NCBI RefSeq assembly: GCF_016412875.1
Contig: NZ_JAEKPD010000008.1
Coordinates: forward strand, 186,001 to 250,000
Reading direction: 5' to 3'
DNA from: Palleronia pontilimi
GTDB lineage: Bacteria; Pseudomonadota; Alphaproteobacteria; Rhodobacterales; Rhodobacteraceae
DNA length: 64,000 nt
Each line of letters opens with the position of its first letter. Within the stretch, counting starts at the first letter, position 1. A program made the translations under genes and the position numbers. The notes beneath the pieces were generated by a model. That model was not told the DNA's origin. It saw nothing but the letters and a program-made list of their open reading frames with translations, and ran no database searches. Positions 55,920 to 64,000 of the stretch are shown one piece after another.

Positions 55920-56669
55920 CTAACCGACATCCGCGCGGCAATAGCGCCGCGTGAAATTCGCCAGCACCCGGTGCGATGCGTCCACGGGTTCCGACCGCGC
56001 CACGGCGATCATTGCCTCGGCTTCGTCCGGTGCGAAATAGCCGCGATCCGCGTAGACCCCGATCCGCAGCGCGAAGCTGTCGCCGTCGGCCTCGGGGTGG
56101 AATTGCGTGGCGTAGACGTGTCGGCCAAAGCGGATCATCTGGAACGGGCAGGCATCTGCGCTCACGAGGTGGGCGCAGCCCTCGGGCAATTCCTGCACCG
56201 CTTCCTTGTGGGCCACCAGAGCGCCGAAACGATCCGGCACACCTGCCAGCAGCGGGTCTGCCTGGCCGTCCTCGGTCACCTCGCAGCGGGCGATGGACAC
56301 GGGCTCGGACCAGCGGTCCTTCGACACGCGCGCGCCCAGGAAATCGGCAAGCCCGCCGATCCCGTAGCATATACCCAGGAACGGCAGGTCGCGGCCGCAG
56401 ATCTCGGTCAGAAGGCCCCGCAGCGCCGCCACGATCCTTGCTTCCTCGTCCGACTGGACCGATTGCGGATCCGACACGCATGCGGGCCCACCGCCCATGA
56501 TCGTCGCCGACACGTCGTCCAGCGACAGCCCGTCCGGCAACCCTTCGCGCTCGAGCCGGACGCGCAATGTGTCGGACGCGGACAATCCCCCGCGCGTCAG
56601 GATCGCGTCGAATTCCTCGTCGGCGGCCAGATCCTCGGGCCGTCCCTGCAACACGAGGACCGGTTTCAC
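55920..56669 (-). CDS. Class I glutamine amidotransferase-like protein
   Basis: A 249-residue GATase. The nucleophile elbow reads FLGICYGIGG with C101, and the His-Glu pair is H191 and E193 in ATQFHPEADG, so the triad is complete. The family (GuaA-type glutaminase alone) includes stand-alone gamma-glutamyl hydrolases and synthases; the partner or substrate is unknown. I choose the GTG at 56669 because it overlaps the stop of the M20 gene as GTGA, starting VKPVLVLQGRPE; the upstream frame has no similarity. There is no ribosome-binding site of its own, in keeping with coupled translation. Confidence 0.82.
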   Translation of the reverse strand: MKPVLVLQGRPEDLAADEEFDAILTRGGLSASDTLRVRLEREGLPDGLSLDDVSATIMGGGPACVSDPQSVQSDEEARIVAALRGLLTEICGRDLPFLGICYGIGGLADFLGARVSKDRWSEPVSIARCEVTEDGQADPLLAGVPDRFGALVAHKEAVQELPEGCAHLVSADACPFQMIRFGRHVYATQFHPEADGDSFALRIGVYADRGYFAPDEAEAMIAVARSEPVDASHRVLANFTRRYCRADVG

Positions 56670-57826
56670 GAGACAGGTAAACGCTGCTCGACAATCCCGG
56701 CCCACCAGGAGCAGCCCGCGGGAATGGCGTCGTCGTTGAAATCGTATTGGGGATGATGGACCGGCGCCGTGGCGCCGTTGCCCACCAGGATATAGGCGCC
56801 GGGCCTCGCGTTCAGCATGAAGGCGAAATCTTCGCCCCCCATCACCAACGGCGCCTCGTCGCAGGTGCCCGCGACGGAGGCCGCTACTTCGGCCGCGAAG
56901 GCCGCCTGCGCGTCATGGTTGACCATCACGGGGTAATTGCGCTGGTAGTCCACGCGCGCCGTAGCCCCGAAGCCCGCCGCGACGCCATCGCAGATCGCCG
57001 TCAGACGCGCTTCGGCCAGGTCACGCATCTTGTCCGACAGGGTCCGCACCGTGCCCTTCAGCGCCACCCGTTGCGCGATGACGTTGTAGGCTTTGGACGA
57101 CGACTCGATCGACGTGACGCTGACCACGATCTGGTCGACCGGGTCCGCGTTGCGCGATGCGATGGATTGCAGGGCGGTGACGATATGGCTGGCCACCAAC
57201 GTGCTGTCCACGGTCTCGTGCGGCTTGGCGGCGTGGCCGCCCTTCCCTTCGACCACGATGTCGAACACGTCCGTCGCCGCGAAGAACGGTCCCGGCCGGA
57301 TCGCGAAACTGCCCACCTCCATGCCGGGCCAGTTGTGCATCCCGTAAACCTCTTCGATGTCCCACCGCTCCATGATGCCGTCTTCGACCATCTCGCGCCC
57401 GCCACCGCCGCCCTCTTCGGCGGGCTGGAATATGACCGCCACGCGCCCCGCGAAATTGCGTGTCTCGGCCAGGTATTTCGCCGCCCCGAGCAGCATCGAC
57501 GTATGCCCGTCATGGCCGCAGGCATGCATCTTGCCATCGGTCTGGCTGGCATGGGCGGCCCCGGTCTGTTCCTGGATCGGCAGCGCGTCCATGTCCGCGC
57601 GCAGCCCGATGGTGCGGTCGCCGGGCCCCTTTCCGTCGATGATCCCGACCACGCCGGTGCGCCCCAAACCTTCGACCACTTCGTCACAACCGAAGGCGCG
57701 CAGGCGTTCGGCGACCAGTCCCGCGGTGCGTTGGGTGTCGAACTGCAGCTCGGGGTGGCGGTGCAGATCGTGGCGCCATTCGATGATCTCGGGCAGCATT
57801 TCGGCGAAGCGGTTCTTGATGGGCAT
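56666..57826 (-). CDS. M20-family amidohydrolase (hippurate hydrolase-like)
   Basis: A 386-residue M20D metal-dependent amidohydrolase. Active-site segments: RADMDALPI, MHACGHDGHTSMLLG, FQPAEEGGGGGREMVEDG and a late VMGGEDFAFMLN. The central dimerisation domain includes GKGGHAAKPHETVD. Relatives cleave N-acyl amino acids such as hippurate, acetyl-diaminopimelate or indole acetyl conjugates; the substrate here is unclear. AAAGGAG precedes the ATG. It is coupled to the amidotransferase-like gene and follows the DAO-type oxidase by 45 bases, suggesting a small catabolic operon for N-acyl or amino compounds. Confidence 0.9.
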   Translation of the reverse strand: MPIKNRFAEMLPEIIEWRHDLHRHPELQFDTQRTAGLVAERLRAFGCDEVVEGLGRTGVVGIIDGKGPGDRTIGLRADMDALPIQEQTGAAHASQTDGKMHACGHDGHTSMLLGAAKYLAETRNFAGRVAVIFQPAEEGGGGGREMVEDGIMERWDIEEVYGMHNWPGMEVGSFAIRPGPFFAATDVFDIVVEGKGGHAAKPHETVDSTLVASHIVTALQSIASRNADPVDQIVVSVTSIESSSKAYNVIAQRVALKGTVRTLSDKMRDLAEARLTAICDGVAAGFGATARVDYQRNYPVMVNHDAQAAFAAEVAASVAGTCDEAPLVMGGEDFAFMLNARPGAYILVGNGATAPVHHPQYDFNDDAIPAGCSWWAGIVEQRLPVS

Positions 57827-57871
57827 GGGCGCGGCTCCTTTGGCGGGCAGGATGAAGCAGCCCGCCCGCGC

Positions 57872-59224
57872 TCACAAGTGGGGGCCGGGCCGGATCGGCG
57901 TGCCGTCACTGAACCGGGTGATGCGAAAGCGGCTAAGGTCCAGCCCCGGATCGCGGCCCAGAGCCAAATCCGCCGCGACGCGTCCCACCCCCGGACCGAT
58001 CCCGAAGCCGTGCCCCGACAAGCCGGTCAGCACCACCAGGCCGGGCAAGTCCGGCGCTTCGTCGATGATCGGCACGAGGTCCGGCATGGAATCGATCATT
58101 CCCGCCCAGGCGCGCTTCACCTTCACGGCCGGAAGCTTCGGGAACGCCTGGCGGAAGCGACGGAGCGCGCCTTTCACATGCGCGGCGTTGGGCGCCGGGT
58201 CGAGCACGCGCATCCGCTCGAACGGCGTCTCGTCGTCCGCCGACCAGCTTCGCGCCGTGCCCCATGCGTCGGGATAACCGGCCGGTGCCTTGGGCCGCAG
58301 CCCGGTGGACAACACGTCGTCCTTCACCACCGGCCAGAACTTGCCCATATGCCGCAGCGCGTCCGGCCCCATCAGGAAGTCGTGTTGCGCCGAGGCGGCC
58401 AGCGAATACCCCCCATCCGCGCGCCTGCGAAATGCCACGCGGTCGTCCGCCGCCTGTCCGCCGAACACGTCGCCCACCGGCTCGGTGGCGCAGACCGTGG
58501 CCCGCACCGACAGTTGCGGTACGTCGATCCCGTGGGCGCGCAGGAACAGCGACGACCACGCGCCACCGCAAAGCACCGCCCGGTCGCAGGCGATGCGCCC
58601 CCGTTCGGTCACCACGCCGCGCACCCGCCCGTCCGTCACGTCGAGCCGCCGCACCGCGCAATCCTCGACGATGGTCACACCCGCGCGCACCGCCGCGCGC
58701 GCCAGGGCGGGCACCGCGACCCACGGCTCGGCGCACATGTCCGACGCGGTCCAGAGCGCGCCGCGCCAGCCTTCGGCCGCCCCGGGCATCCGGTCGCGCA
58801 GCTCGGCCGCGCCAAGCATCTTCGTATCCAGCCCATGCGCGCTGGCATGGGGCAACCAGGCCTCGTAGCGCGCCTGGTCCGACGCGTGGCGCATCAGGTA
58901 GAATGTTCCGGTCTGCCGCAGCCCGAGATCCTCGTTCGTTTCGGCCTGAATCGCCTGCCAGTGGCGCACCGCTTCCATGACCAGCGGCAGCTCGTCGGGG
59001 TCGCGGCCCTGCTGGCGGATCCAGCCCCAGTTGCGCGACGATTGCTCGCCCGCCACGCGGCCTTTTTCGCACAAGACAACCCTTGCGCCCGCCTTGGCCG
59101 CGAACCACGCGCACATGACCCCCGCCACGCCGCCGCCGATGACGACAAGGTCGGCGGCACCGGGCAGCGGGCCGGAATGCTCGGGCGGCTGATTTAGGGA
59201 GACGGGGCCGGACGGGATGCGCAT
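57872..59224 (-). CDS. DAO-type FAD-dependent oxidoreductase
   Basis: A 450-residue flavoenzyme of the D-amino-acid-oxidase superfamily. The FAD dinucleotide motif DLVVIGGGVAGVMCAW is at residues 25-40, with VVLCEKGRVAGEQSSRNWGW following, and the C-terminal FAD motif reads LTGLSGHGFGIGPGVGRV. The SSRNWGWIR motif recalls opine or glycine-betaine/sarcosine oxidase-type members. It is presumably an amine or imino-acid oxidase; substrate unknown. First gene of the minus-strand set that continues with the M20 and amidotransferase genes. Confidence 0.88.
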   Translation of the reverse strand: MRIPSGPVSLNQPPEHSGPLPGAADLVVIGGGVAGVMCAWFAAKAGARVVLCEKGRVAGEQSSRNWGWIRQQGRDPDELPLVMEAVRHWQAIQAETNEDLGLRQTGTFYLMRHASDQARYEAWLPHASAHGLDTKMLGAAELRDRMPGAAEGWRGALWTASDMCAEPWVAVPALARAAVRAGVTIVEDCAVRRLDVTDGRVRGVVTERGRIACDRAVLCGGAWSSLFLRAHGIDVPQLSVRATVCATEPVGDVFGGQAADDRVAFRRRADGGYSLAASAQHDFLMGPDALRHMGKFWPVVKDDVLSTGLRPKAPAGYPDAWGTARSWSADDETPFERMRVLDPAPNAAHVKGALRRFRQAFPKLPAVKVKRAWAGMIDSMPDLVPIIDEAPDLPGLVVLTGLSGHGFGIGPGVGRVAADLALGRDPGLDLSRFRITRFSDGTPIRPGPHL

Positions 59225-59307
59225 CGGAACACCATGGCCCGCCCGGCGTTGCCATGCAACGTCCCGGCACGCGGCCAGGTCGCGTGGATATCGAAGGACG
59301 AAATTGC

Positions 59308-60702
59308 ATGGCCAAGGGCGACAGAGACCTGACCACGGGATCGGTGCGCCGCGCCGTCGTCGTGGTGTCGCTGCCGATGGTATTCGGCATCCTCGGCGTG
59401 ATCTCGGTGGGCCTTGCCGATGCCTATTTCCTGGGCCGCGTGGGCCAGGCCGAGCTGGCCGCGGTCGGCTTCTTCTTCCCCGTCGCCACGGCCGTCACGT
59501 CCCTGTCCATCGGTCTGAGCGCAGGCGTCAACGCCGCCTTGAGCCAGACCATCGGGCGCGGTGAGGAGGACAGCCACACGAACCGCGTCGCGTTCCACGC
59601 GCTGGGGCTCGGGCTGGCCATCGCCACCCTTGTCGGACTGACTTTGTGGGCGGTCGACGGCTGGATCTTCCGGCTGATGGGTGCCACCGACGCGACGCTG
59701 CCCGAGATAGCGGATTACATGTTCTACTGGTGCCTGTCCTTCCCGTTGCTGGTGACGTCGATGTTGCTGGGGTCGATGTTCCGCGCCCATGGCAACGCCA
59801 TCACGGCGTCGATCATCATGGCGGCGCAGTCGGTCTTCAACATCGCGCTCGACCCGGTGCTGATCTTCGGGCTTGGACCGTTCGCGGAAATGGGCACCGG
59901 TGGTGCAGGACTGGCCACGCTGCTCGCGCGGCTGCTGGCGGTGATCGGGGGGCTGATCTGGGCGTTCCGGCAGGGCTATATCACGATCTGCACCAAGCCC
60001 ATGAAGGGGCTCTGGTCCAGCGCGAAACAGATCTTCGAGGTGGGCCTGCCCGCCGCCTTTTCGAACGCGATCAACCCTATGGGCATGGCCGCCGTCACGG
60101 CGGCCGTCGCGACCTTGGGCGAAGCTGCGGTCGCAGGGTATGGTGCGGCCACCCGCATCCAGACGCTGGCGCTGGTGCCGATGCTGGCGCTGTCATCGGG
60201 CATCGGGCCCGTGATCGGCCAGAACTGGGGCGCGGACGAAAAGAGCCGTGTCCGCGGTGCCATGCGCTTCACCTTCCTGATCTGCTTGGGCTACGGAGCC
60301 GTTCTTGGCGCCACCTTGCTGATTTTCGGTGAAACCTTCGCGGGCTTCATCGCCTCTGGCCCGGAAGATACCGCCTTCGCCACCACCTATCTGCGGATCG
60401 TGGGGTTCAGCCTGTTCGGCTACGGCGTGCTCGTGACGGCGAACGCAGCGATGAATGCGCGCTCGAAAGCGACGTTCTCGATGGGTCTGAGCCTGGGGCG
60501 CATATTCCTGCTCTACATCCCGCTGGCCTGGGCGCTGGTCGCGCTGATGGGGTTCACCGGCATTGCCATCGCCGCCGCCACGGCCAACGTGGTCGCCGCC
60601 TGCGCCGCGCTGATCCTGACTCGCGCCACCGGGATCCTGGGCCTCGACGTGGCGGTCGTCCGCGTGCCCGGCGACAGGCTTGCCAAGGCAACCGATACCT
60701 AA
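59308..60702 (+). CDS. MATE-family efflux transporter
   Basis: A 464-residue transporter with 12 predicted membrane helices in two repeated bundles, of the NorM/MATE type that exports cationic drugs or metabolites using Na+ or H+. The first bundle begins SLPMVFGILGVISVGLADAY; GLPAAFSNAINPMGMAAVTA opens the second. AAGGA lies nine bases before the chosen ATG (MAKGDRDLTTG); the frame is open 18 codons further upstream. It diverges from the DAO oxidase, with an 83-base spacer that must hold both promoters. Confidence 0.92.
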   Translation: MAKGDRDLTTGSVRRAVVVVSLPMVFGILGVISVGLADAYFLGRVGQAELAAVGFFFPVATAVTSLSIGLSAGVNAALSQTIGRGEEDSHTNRVAFHALGLGLAIATLVGLTLWAVDGWIFRLMGATDATLPEIADYMFYWCLSFPLLVTSMLLGSMFRAHGNAITASIIMAAQSVFNIALDPVLIFGLGPFAEMGTGGAGLATLLARLLAVIGGLIWAFRQGYITICTKPMKGLWSSAKQIFEVGLPAAFSNAINPMGMAAVTAAVATLGEAAVAGYGAATRIQTLALVPMLALSSGIGPVIGQNWGADEKSRVRGAMRFTFLICLGYGAVLGATLLIFGETFAGFIASGPEDTAFATTYLRIVGFSLFGYGVLVTANAAMNARSKATFSMGLSLGRIFLLYIPLAWALVALMGFTGIAIAAATANVVAACAALILTRATGILGLDVAVVRVPGDRLAKATDT

Positions 60703-60703
60703 G

Positions 60704-61984
60704 CTACTCGATCTTGCGGCGGACCCGGCGTACCAGATACCAGACCCCCAGTACGACGACGGGCACCAGGAAGGCGGTGCCGACGGCCTTGGACACGCCG
60801 CCCGCGTCGAAAACCGGCGTGGCGACATAGACCACCAGGCTCAGCGCGTAGTAGCTGATCGCCACCACCGACAAGCCCTCGACCGTGCGCTGCAGGCGCA
60901 GCTGCAGATCCGCGCGGCGGTCCATGCTTTCCAGCAGATGCTGGTTCTGGGCCGAGCGCTCGACATCGACCCGGGTGCGCAGCAGGTCGCCCGCGCGCAG
61001 CGCGCGTTCGGACATCTCGTGCAGGCGGCTGCGGGTGGCCGTGACGGTCCGCATGGCCGGATCGAAGCGGCGCATCATGAATTCGGCGAAGGTCTGCCGC
61101 CCGCCCAGCGTCCGTTCGCGCAGCACCGAGATCCGCTGGTTGACCAGCGCCTCGTAGGCGCCTGTCGCACCGAACCGGAACGAGGTCTGCGCCAGGATCG
61201 TCTCTAGCTCGGCCGAGACTTCGAGCAGCGCCTTCAGCGTCGCCTCGGACCGCGCATCCTTTCCGGTCATGTCGTCCATCAGCCGCGTCAGGTTCTGGTC
61301 CAGCGCACCAAGCAGCGGCGACAGGTCGCGGACCCGTTGCAACCCCAGCATGGACATGGCCTTGTAGGTCTCGATCTCGCACAGCCGCTGCACGACGCGG
61401 CCCACCCGGCGCGAGCCGATGTCGGGCGCGGTGAACACCGCCATGCGCATGTGCCCGGCCGAATCGACCCGGAAATCGCTGGCGATCAGGGCGCTGTCGT
61501 CCAGCACCAGGCTGGCCGCCAGGCTTTCGGGGACGAACCAGTCCGCCAGGTGACGTTTCACGGTTTCGTCGTCGGGCCGCTCTTCCACCCGGATCAGCGC
61601 CGAGGTCAGCCGCGCGCCCGGCGCGTTGGCCAACCAGTCATCGGGGAAGACATCGAACACGCCTGGATCGAAGGGCCGGTCTGCCACACCGTTCCCGAAG
61701 ATCGTGTAGGTGACGAACTCGGTATGCTGCTCCCATTTCAGCTCGAACTTGCCGATCTGGCCGAACCAGTGGGTGGCGTTTTCCTTGGGGTGCTGCGCGC
61801 CGAACCGGTCCAGAAGCGCGATCAGGTGCGCGCGGTCCGCGGCACGGTCGCGGCTGGCCGCGTCTTCGGGCTGCTTGATCGCCAGGTAGGCGGCGAAACA
61901 CGGGGCGTTCAGGGATGGAAACGGACGCGCGTGCAGCTCGTTGGCCAGCGCGTATCGCAGGGGATGATCCTTGATGGCGGGCAT
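60704..61984 (-). CDS. DUF3422 family membrane protein
   Basis: A 426-residue protein of the DUF3422 family. The N-terminus reads LRYALANELHARPFPSL, a family hallmark; the middle is soluble with coiled-coil character (about 220-380, ELETILAQTSFRFGATGAYEAL); two membrane helices lie at the C-terminus (AISYYALSLVVYVATPVF and AFLVPVVVLGVWYLV). The family is found mostly in proteobacteria and has no established function known to me. It ends one base after the MATE stop on the other strand. Confidence 0.88.
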   Translation of the reverse strand: MPAIKDHPLRYALANELHARPFPSLNAPCFAAYLAIKQPEDAASRDRAADRAHLIALLDRFGAQHPKENATHWFGQIGKFELKWEQHTEFVTYTIFGNGVADRPFDPGVFDVFPDDWLANAPGARLTSALIRVEERPDDETVKRHLADWFVPESLAASLVLDDSALIASDFRVDSAGHMRMAVFTAPDIGSRRVGRVVQRLCEIETYKAMSMLGLQRVRDLSPLLGALDQNLTRLMDDMTGKDARSEATLKALLEVSAELETILAQTSFRFGATGAYEALVNQRISVLRERTLGGRQTFAEFMMRRFDPAMRTVTATRSRLHEMSERALRAGDLLRTRVDVERSAQNQHLLESMDRRADLQLRLQRTVEGLSVVAISYYALSLVVYVATPVFDAGGVSKAVGTAFLVPVVVLGVWYLVRRVRRKIE

Positions 61985-62028
61985 GGCATCGCTTTCCGGG
62001 CTAAGTCGCTTTGCATGAACCTATGCCG

Positions 62029-62066
62029 GAAAGACGAAAAGGAAACGCTGAAAATTCAGCGTTTCC
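62029..62066 (-). terminator. Intrinsic terminator of the phasin gene
   Basis: GGAAACGCTGAA (62041-62052) and TTCAGCGTTTCC (62055-62066) form a perfect 12-bp stem with an AA/TT centre, followed on the minus strand by TTTTCGTCTTT. It is 42 bases after the phasin stop and upstream of the DUF3422 gene, separating the two. Confidence 0.85.
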
Positions 62067-62107
62067 CATGACTTAGTGGAATACAGCGGTATGCCGCGGT
62101 GGTTCGG

Positions 62108-62605
62108 TCAGGCTTTCTTGGCGCTGTTGACCGCCTTTTTCGCGGTCTCTTCGACCTTCTTGGCGGCGTCGCTCATGTGGCTTTGGACCATCTTGAAGGC
62201 TTCTTCGTTGGACTTGCGCGCCTCGTCGGCCATCTTGCGCATCATCTTCAGCGCCTCTTCCACCGCGTCGTTCATGGCGGCGGTCTTGGCCTTCATCTGC
62301 TCGGGGCCCGCGTTCTTCTCGATCCAGTCATACTGCTCGCGCGCCTTGTCGGTCATCTGGTTGAAGACGTCCATCTGCTTGTCGATCATGTCCTTGTAGG
62401 CCTCGGCGGCGGCCTTGTTGGCATCGGCCATGGCGTCGAAGTTGCGCTGGTTGGCGCGGATCACTTCTTCCATGTCGAACATGTTCTGCTGGGGCTGTTG
62501 GAAGGCGGCCATCATGTTCTGCGGATCCCACATCTTGCGGATCTGCTCGGGATCGAACGCCTTCATGTACTGGCTCATGTCAAAGGGGTTTTTGTGTTCG
62601 GCCAT
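62108..62605 (-). CDS. Phasin family protein
   Basis: A 165-residue helical protein. The chosen ATG (MAEHKNPFDMSQYM) has AAGGA eight bases upstream. The Phasin_2-type core runs from about residue 30 (NMFDMEEVIRANQRNFDAM) to 130, with amphipathic helices that coat polyhydroxyalkanoate granules; a Lys/Ala-rich tail (KKVEETAKKAVNSAKKA) ends it. No phaC or phaZ lies in the window. Its own terminator makes it a likely single-gene transcript. The 147-base region upstream, to lpdA, is AT-richer and holds the promoter. Confidence 0.88.
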   Translation of the reverse strand: MAEHKNPFDMSQYMKAFDPEQIRKMWDPQNMMAAFQQPQQNMFDMEEVIRANQRNFDAMADANKAAAEAYKDMIDKQMDVFNQMTDKAREQYDWIEKNAGPEQMKAKTAAMNDAVEEALKMMRKMADEARKSNEEAFKMVQSHMSDAAKKVEETAKKAVNSAKKA

Positions 62606-62752
62606 GGTGTCTGTCCTTCTTTGTCTTGGTTGGTCGATGCGGCAAGAAGCCACTGATTTACCCTTGTAATGGTAGGGCGCATGCAAGCAAAATCAACAGC
62701 TTGGCAAAGCTTTGGGAGCGCGCGTCGAAGCGGTGCACGCCCCCGGACTGCT

Positions 62753-64000
62753 CTATTTCTTCTTGGGCGGCATCAGGTCGGTGATGGTGCCCTCGAACAT
62801 CTCGGCCGCGAAGTTCACCGTTTCCGACAGGGTCGGGTGCGGGTGAATGGTGTGGCCCAGATCAACGGCATCTGCCCCCATCTCGATGGCCAGCGCCACT
62901 TCCGAGATCAGGTCACCCGCATTGGTGCCCACGATCGAGCCGCCGATGACCCGGTCGTCTTCGGGATCGAAGATCAGCTTAGTCAGACCTTCCGAGCGAC
63001 CGTTCGACAAGGCCCGGCCCGACGCGGCCCAGGGGAAGACGCCCTTGTGGATCTTCATGCCCTTTTCCTTGGCCTCGTTTTCGGTCACGCCGACCCAGGC
63101 CACTTCCGGGTCGGTATAGGCCACGGACGGGATCACCATCGCGTCGAAGGCGCGCTTGTGGCCCGCGCAGACCTCGGCGGCGACCTTGCCTTCGTGCACC
63201 GCCTTGTGCGCCAGCATGGGCTGGCCCACCACGTCACCGATGGCGAAGATGTGGTTGACATTGGTGCGCTGCTGGTGATCGGCCTCGATGAAGCCGCGGT
63301 CGGTCACCTTCACGCCGGCTTTTTCCGCCTTGCAGGTGGCGCCCAGCGGGCGGCGACCCACCGCGACCAGCATCTTGTCGAACATCTCGGACGATTCGTT
63401 GCCGTCGGCATCCTCGAACATGACCTTCAGCCCGTTCTTCTGGGCCTTCACATCCGTGACCTTGGTCTTCAGCTTGATCGCCTTCAGACGCTTTTCCATC
63501 CGCTTGTGCAGCGGCTTGACCACGTCCTTGTCGGCGCCGGGCAGGATCTGGTCCATCATCTCGACGACCGTCACCTCGGAGCCGAGCGCGTCATAGACCG
63601 TCGCCATCTCGAAGCCGATGATGCCGCCACCGAGCACGCACATCTTCTTGGGGATCGGATCCAGCTCCAGCGCGCCGGTGCTGTCGACGATCCGCTCGTC
63701 GTCGTGGGGGATGAACGGCAGCTCGACGGGGGTCGAGCCCACGGCGATGATGCATTGGTCGAAGGTCACGGTCTTGGTGCCGTCGTCGGTCTGGACGTCG
63801 ATGGAATTGGCGCCCGAGAACTCGCCCCAGCCATTGACGATCTTCACCTTGCGCTGCTTGGCGAGGCCGCTCAGGCCGCCGGTCAGCTGCTTGACCACGC
63901 CATCCTTCCACGACCGCAGCTCGTCCGCGTCGACCTTGGTCTTGCCGAAGCTGATGCCGTGCTGCGACATCTCTTCGGTTTCGGTAATGACCTTGGCGGC
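62753..64000 (-). CDS. lpdA: Dihydrolipoyl dehydrogenase, 3' part
   Basis: The C-terminal 415 residues of dihydrolipoamide dehydrogenase (E3); the frame stays open to the right edge, so the N-terminal FAD motif and redox-active CxxxxC lie outside the window. E3 reoxidises lipoamide in the pyruvate or 2-oxoglutarate dehydrogenase complex using NAD. Visible motifs: NAD-binding KMCVLGGGIIGFEMATVYDA, VAVGRRPLG, second FAD motif HIFAIGDVVGQPMLAHKA, and the dimer-interface active-site His in HTIHPHPTLSE. It resembles the pyruvate-complex type (IPSVAYTDPEVAWVG). Family length is about 460-480. Confidence 0.96.
   Translation of the reverse strand, partial: AAKVITETEEMSQHGISFGKTKVDADELRSWKDGVVKQLTGGLSGLAKQRKVKIVNGWGEFSGANSIDVQTDDGTKTVTFDQCIIAVGSTPVELPFIPHDDERIVDSTGALELDPIPKKMCVLGGGIIGFEMATVYDALGSEVTVVEMMDQILPGADKDVVKPLHKRMEKRLKAIKLKTKVTDVKAQKNGLKVMFEDADGNESSEMFDKMLVAVGRRPLGATCKAEKAGVKVTDRGFIEADHQQRTNVNHIFAIGDVVGQPMLAHKAVHEGKVAAEVCAGHKRAFDAMVIPSVAYTDPEVAWVGVTENEAKEKGMKIHKGVFPWAASGRALSNGRSEGLTKLIFDPEDDRVIGGSIVGTNAGDLISEVALAIEMGADAVDLGHTIHPHPTLSETVNFAAEMFEGTITDLMPPKKK

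Overview
The window is a GC-rich stretch from an alphaproteobacterium, most likely a member of the Rhodobacteraceae (Roseobacter group). The signs are a CckA hybrid kinase with a CtrA-type box in front of it, a GTTC-N7-GTTC SOS box at recA, a DctPQM TRAP transporter, an aglEFGAK alpha-glucoside operon, a phasin, and leucine-degradation genes. No rRNA, tRNA, CRISPR array, transposase or prophage gene was seen. The window reads as chromosomal core plus metabolic genes, densely packed, with no gene-free stretch over about 300 bases.

Layout. 1-6.5 kb: the 3' end of icd, an exported pentapeptide-repeat protein, a small exported cupredoxin-like protein, a YitT-type membrane protein, an MscS channel, typA, a secreted HExxH protein and a DUF1330 protein. 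6.6-14 kb (minus strand): recA, cckA, rsmB, guaB and an HpaI-type aldolase. 14.2-17.4 kb: a TRAP transporter. 17.2-18.2 kb: a GNAT/FemAB-like protein whose 3' end runs antisense into dctM. 18.3-27.2 kb: the agl locus (aglE-F-G-A-K on minus, aglR and glk on plus) with palindromic operators. 27.3-44.4 kb (minus): a membrane-anchored FMN glutamate-synthase-like protein, then a compact eight-gene glycogen operon transcribed glgP-glgB-glgC-glgA-glgX-malQ-pgm-GH13-like hydrolase.

44.6-47.8 kb (minus): ivd, a small membrane protein and mccB, without the mccA partner that usually follows. 47.9-51.8 kb: gph on minus, then glmU and glmS on plus. 51.9-55.8 kb: a lipoprotein gene, then moaA overlapping an unusual single reading frame that joins Kdo transferase (WaaA) to a GT4 glycosyltransferase. 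55.9-60.7 kb: a glutamine-amidotransferase-like protein coupled to an M20 amidohydrolase, a DAO-type flavoenzyme and a MATE exporter. 60.7-64 kb: a DUF3422 membrane protein, a phasin, and the 3' part of lpdA.

How the genes fit together. Alpha-glucosides imported by AglEFGK are cut by AglA to glucose. Glk makes glucose-6-phosphate, Pgm gives glucose-1-phosphate, and GlgC/GlgA/GlgB store it as glycogen. GlgP, GlgX and MalQ mobilise that glycogen. The whole import-store-release cycle lies within about 26 kb. A second storage polymer is implied by the phasin. GlmS and GlmU make UDP-GlcNAc for wall and lipid A, and the WaaA-GT4 product extends the inner LPS core. The most unusual points are the WaaA-GT4 fusion, the CtrA-type box ahead of cckA, the AglR palindromes, the orphan mccB, and a 32-bp intergenic repeat present twice in the same position relative to minus-strand stop codons.
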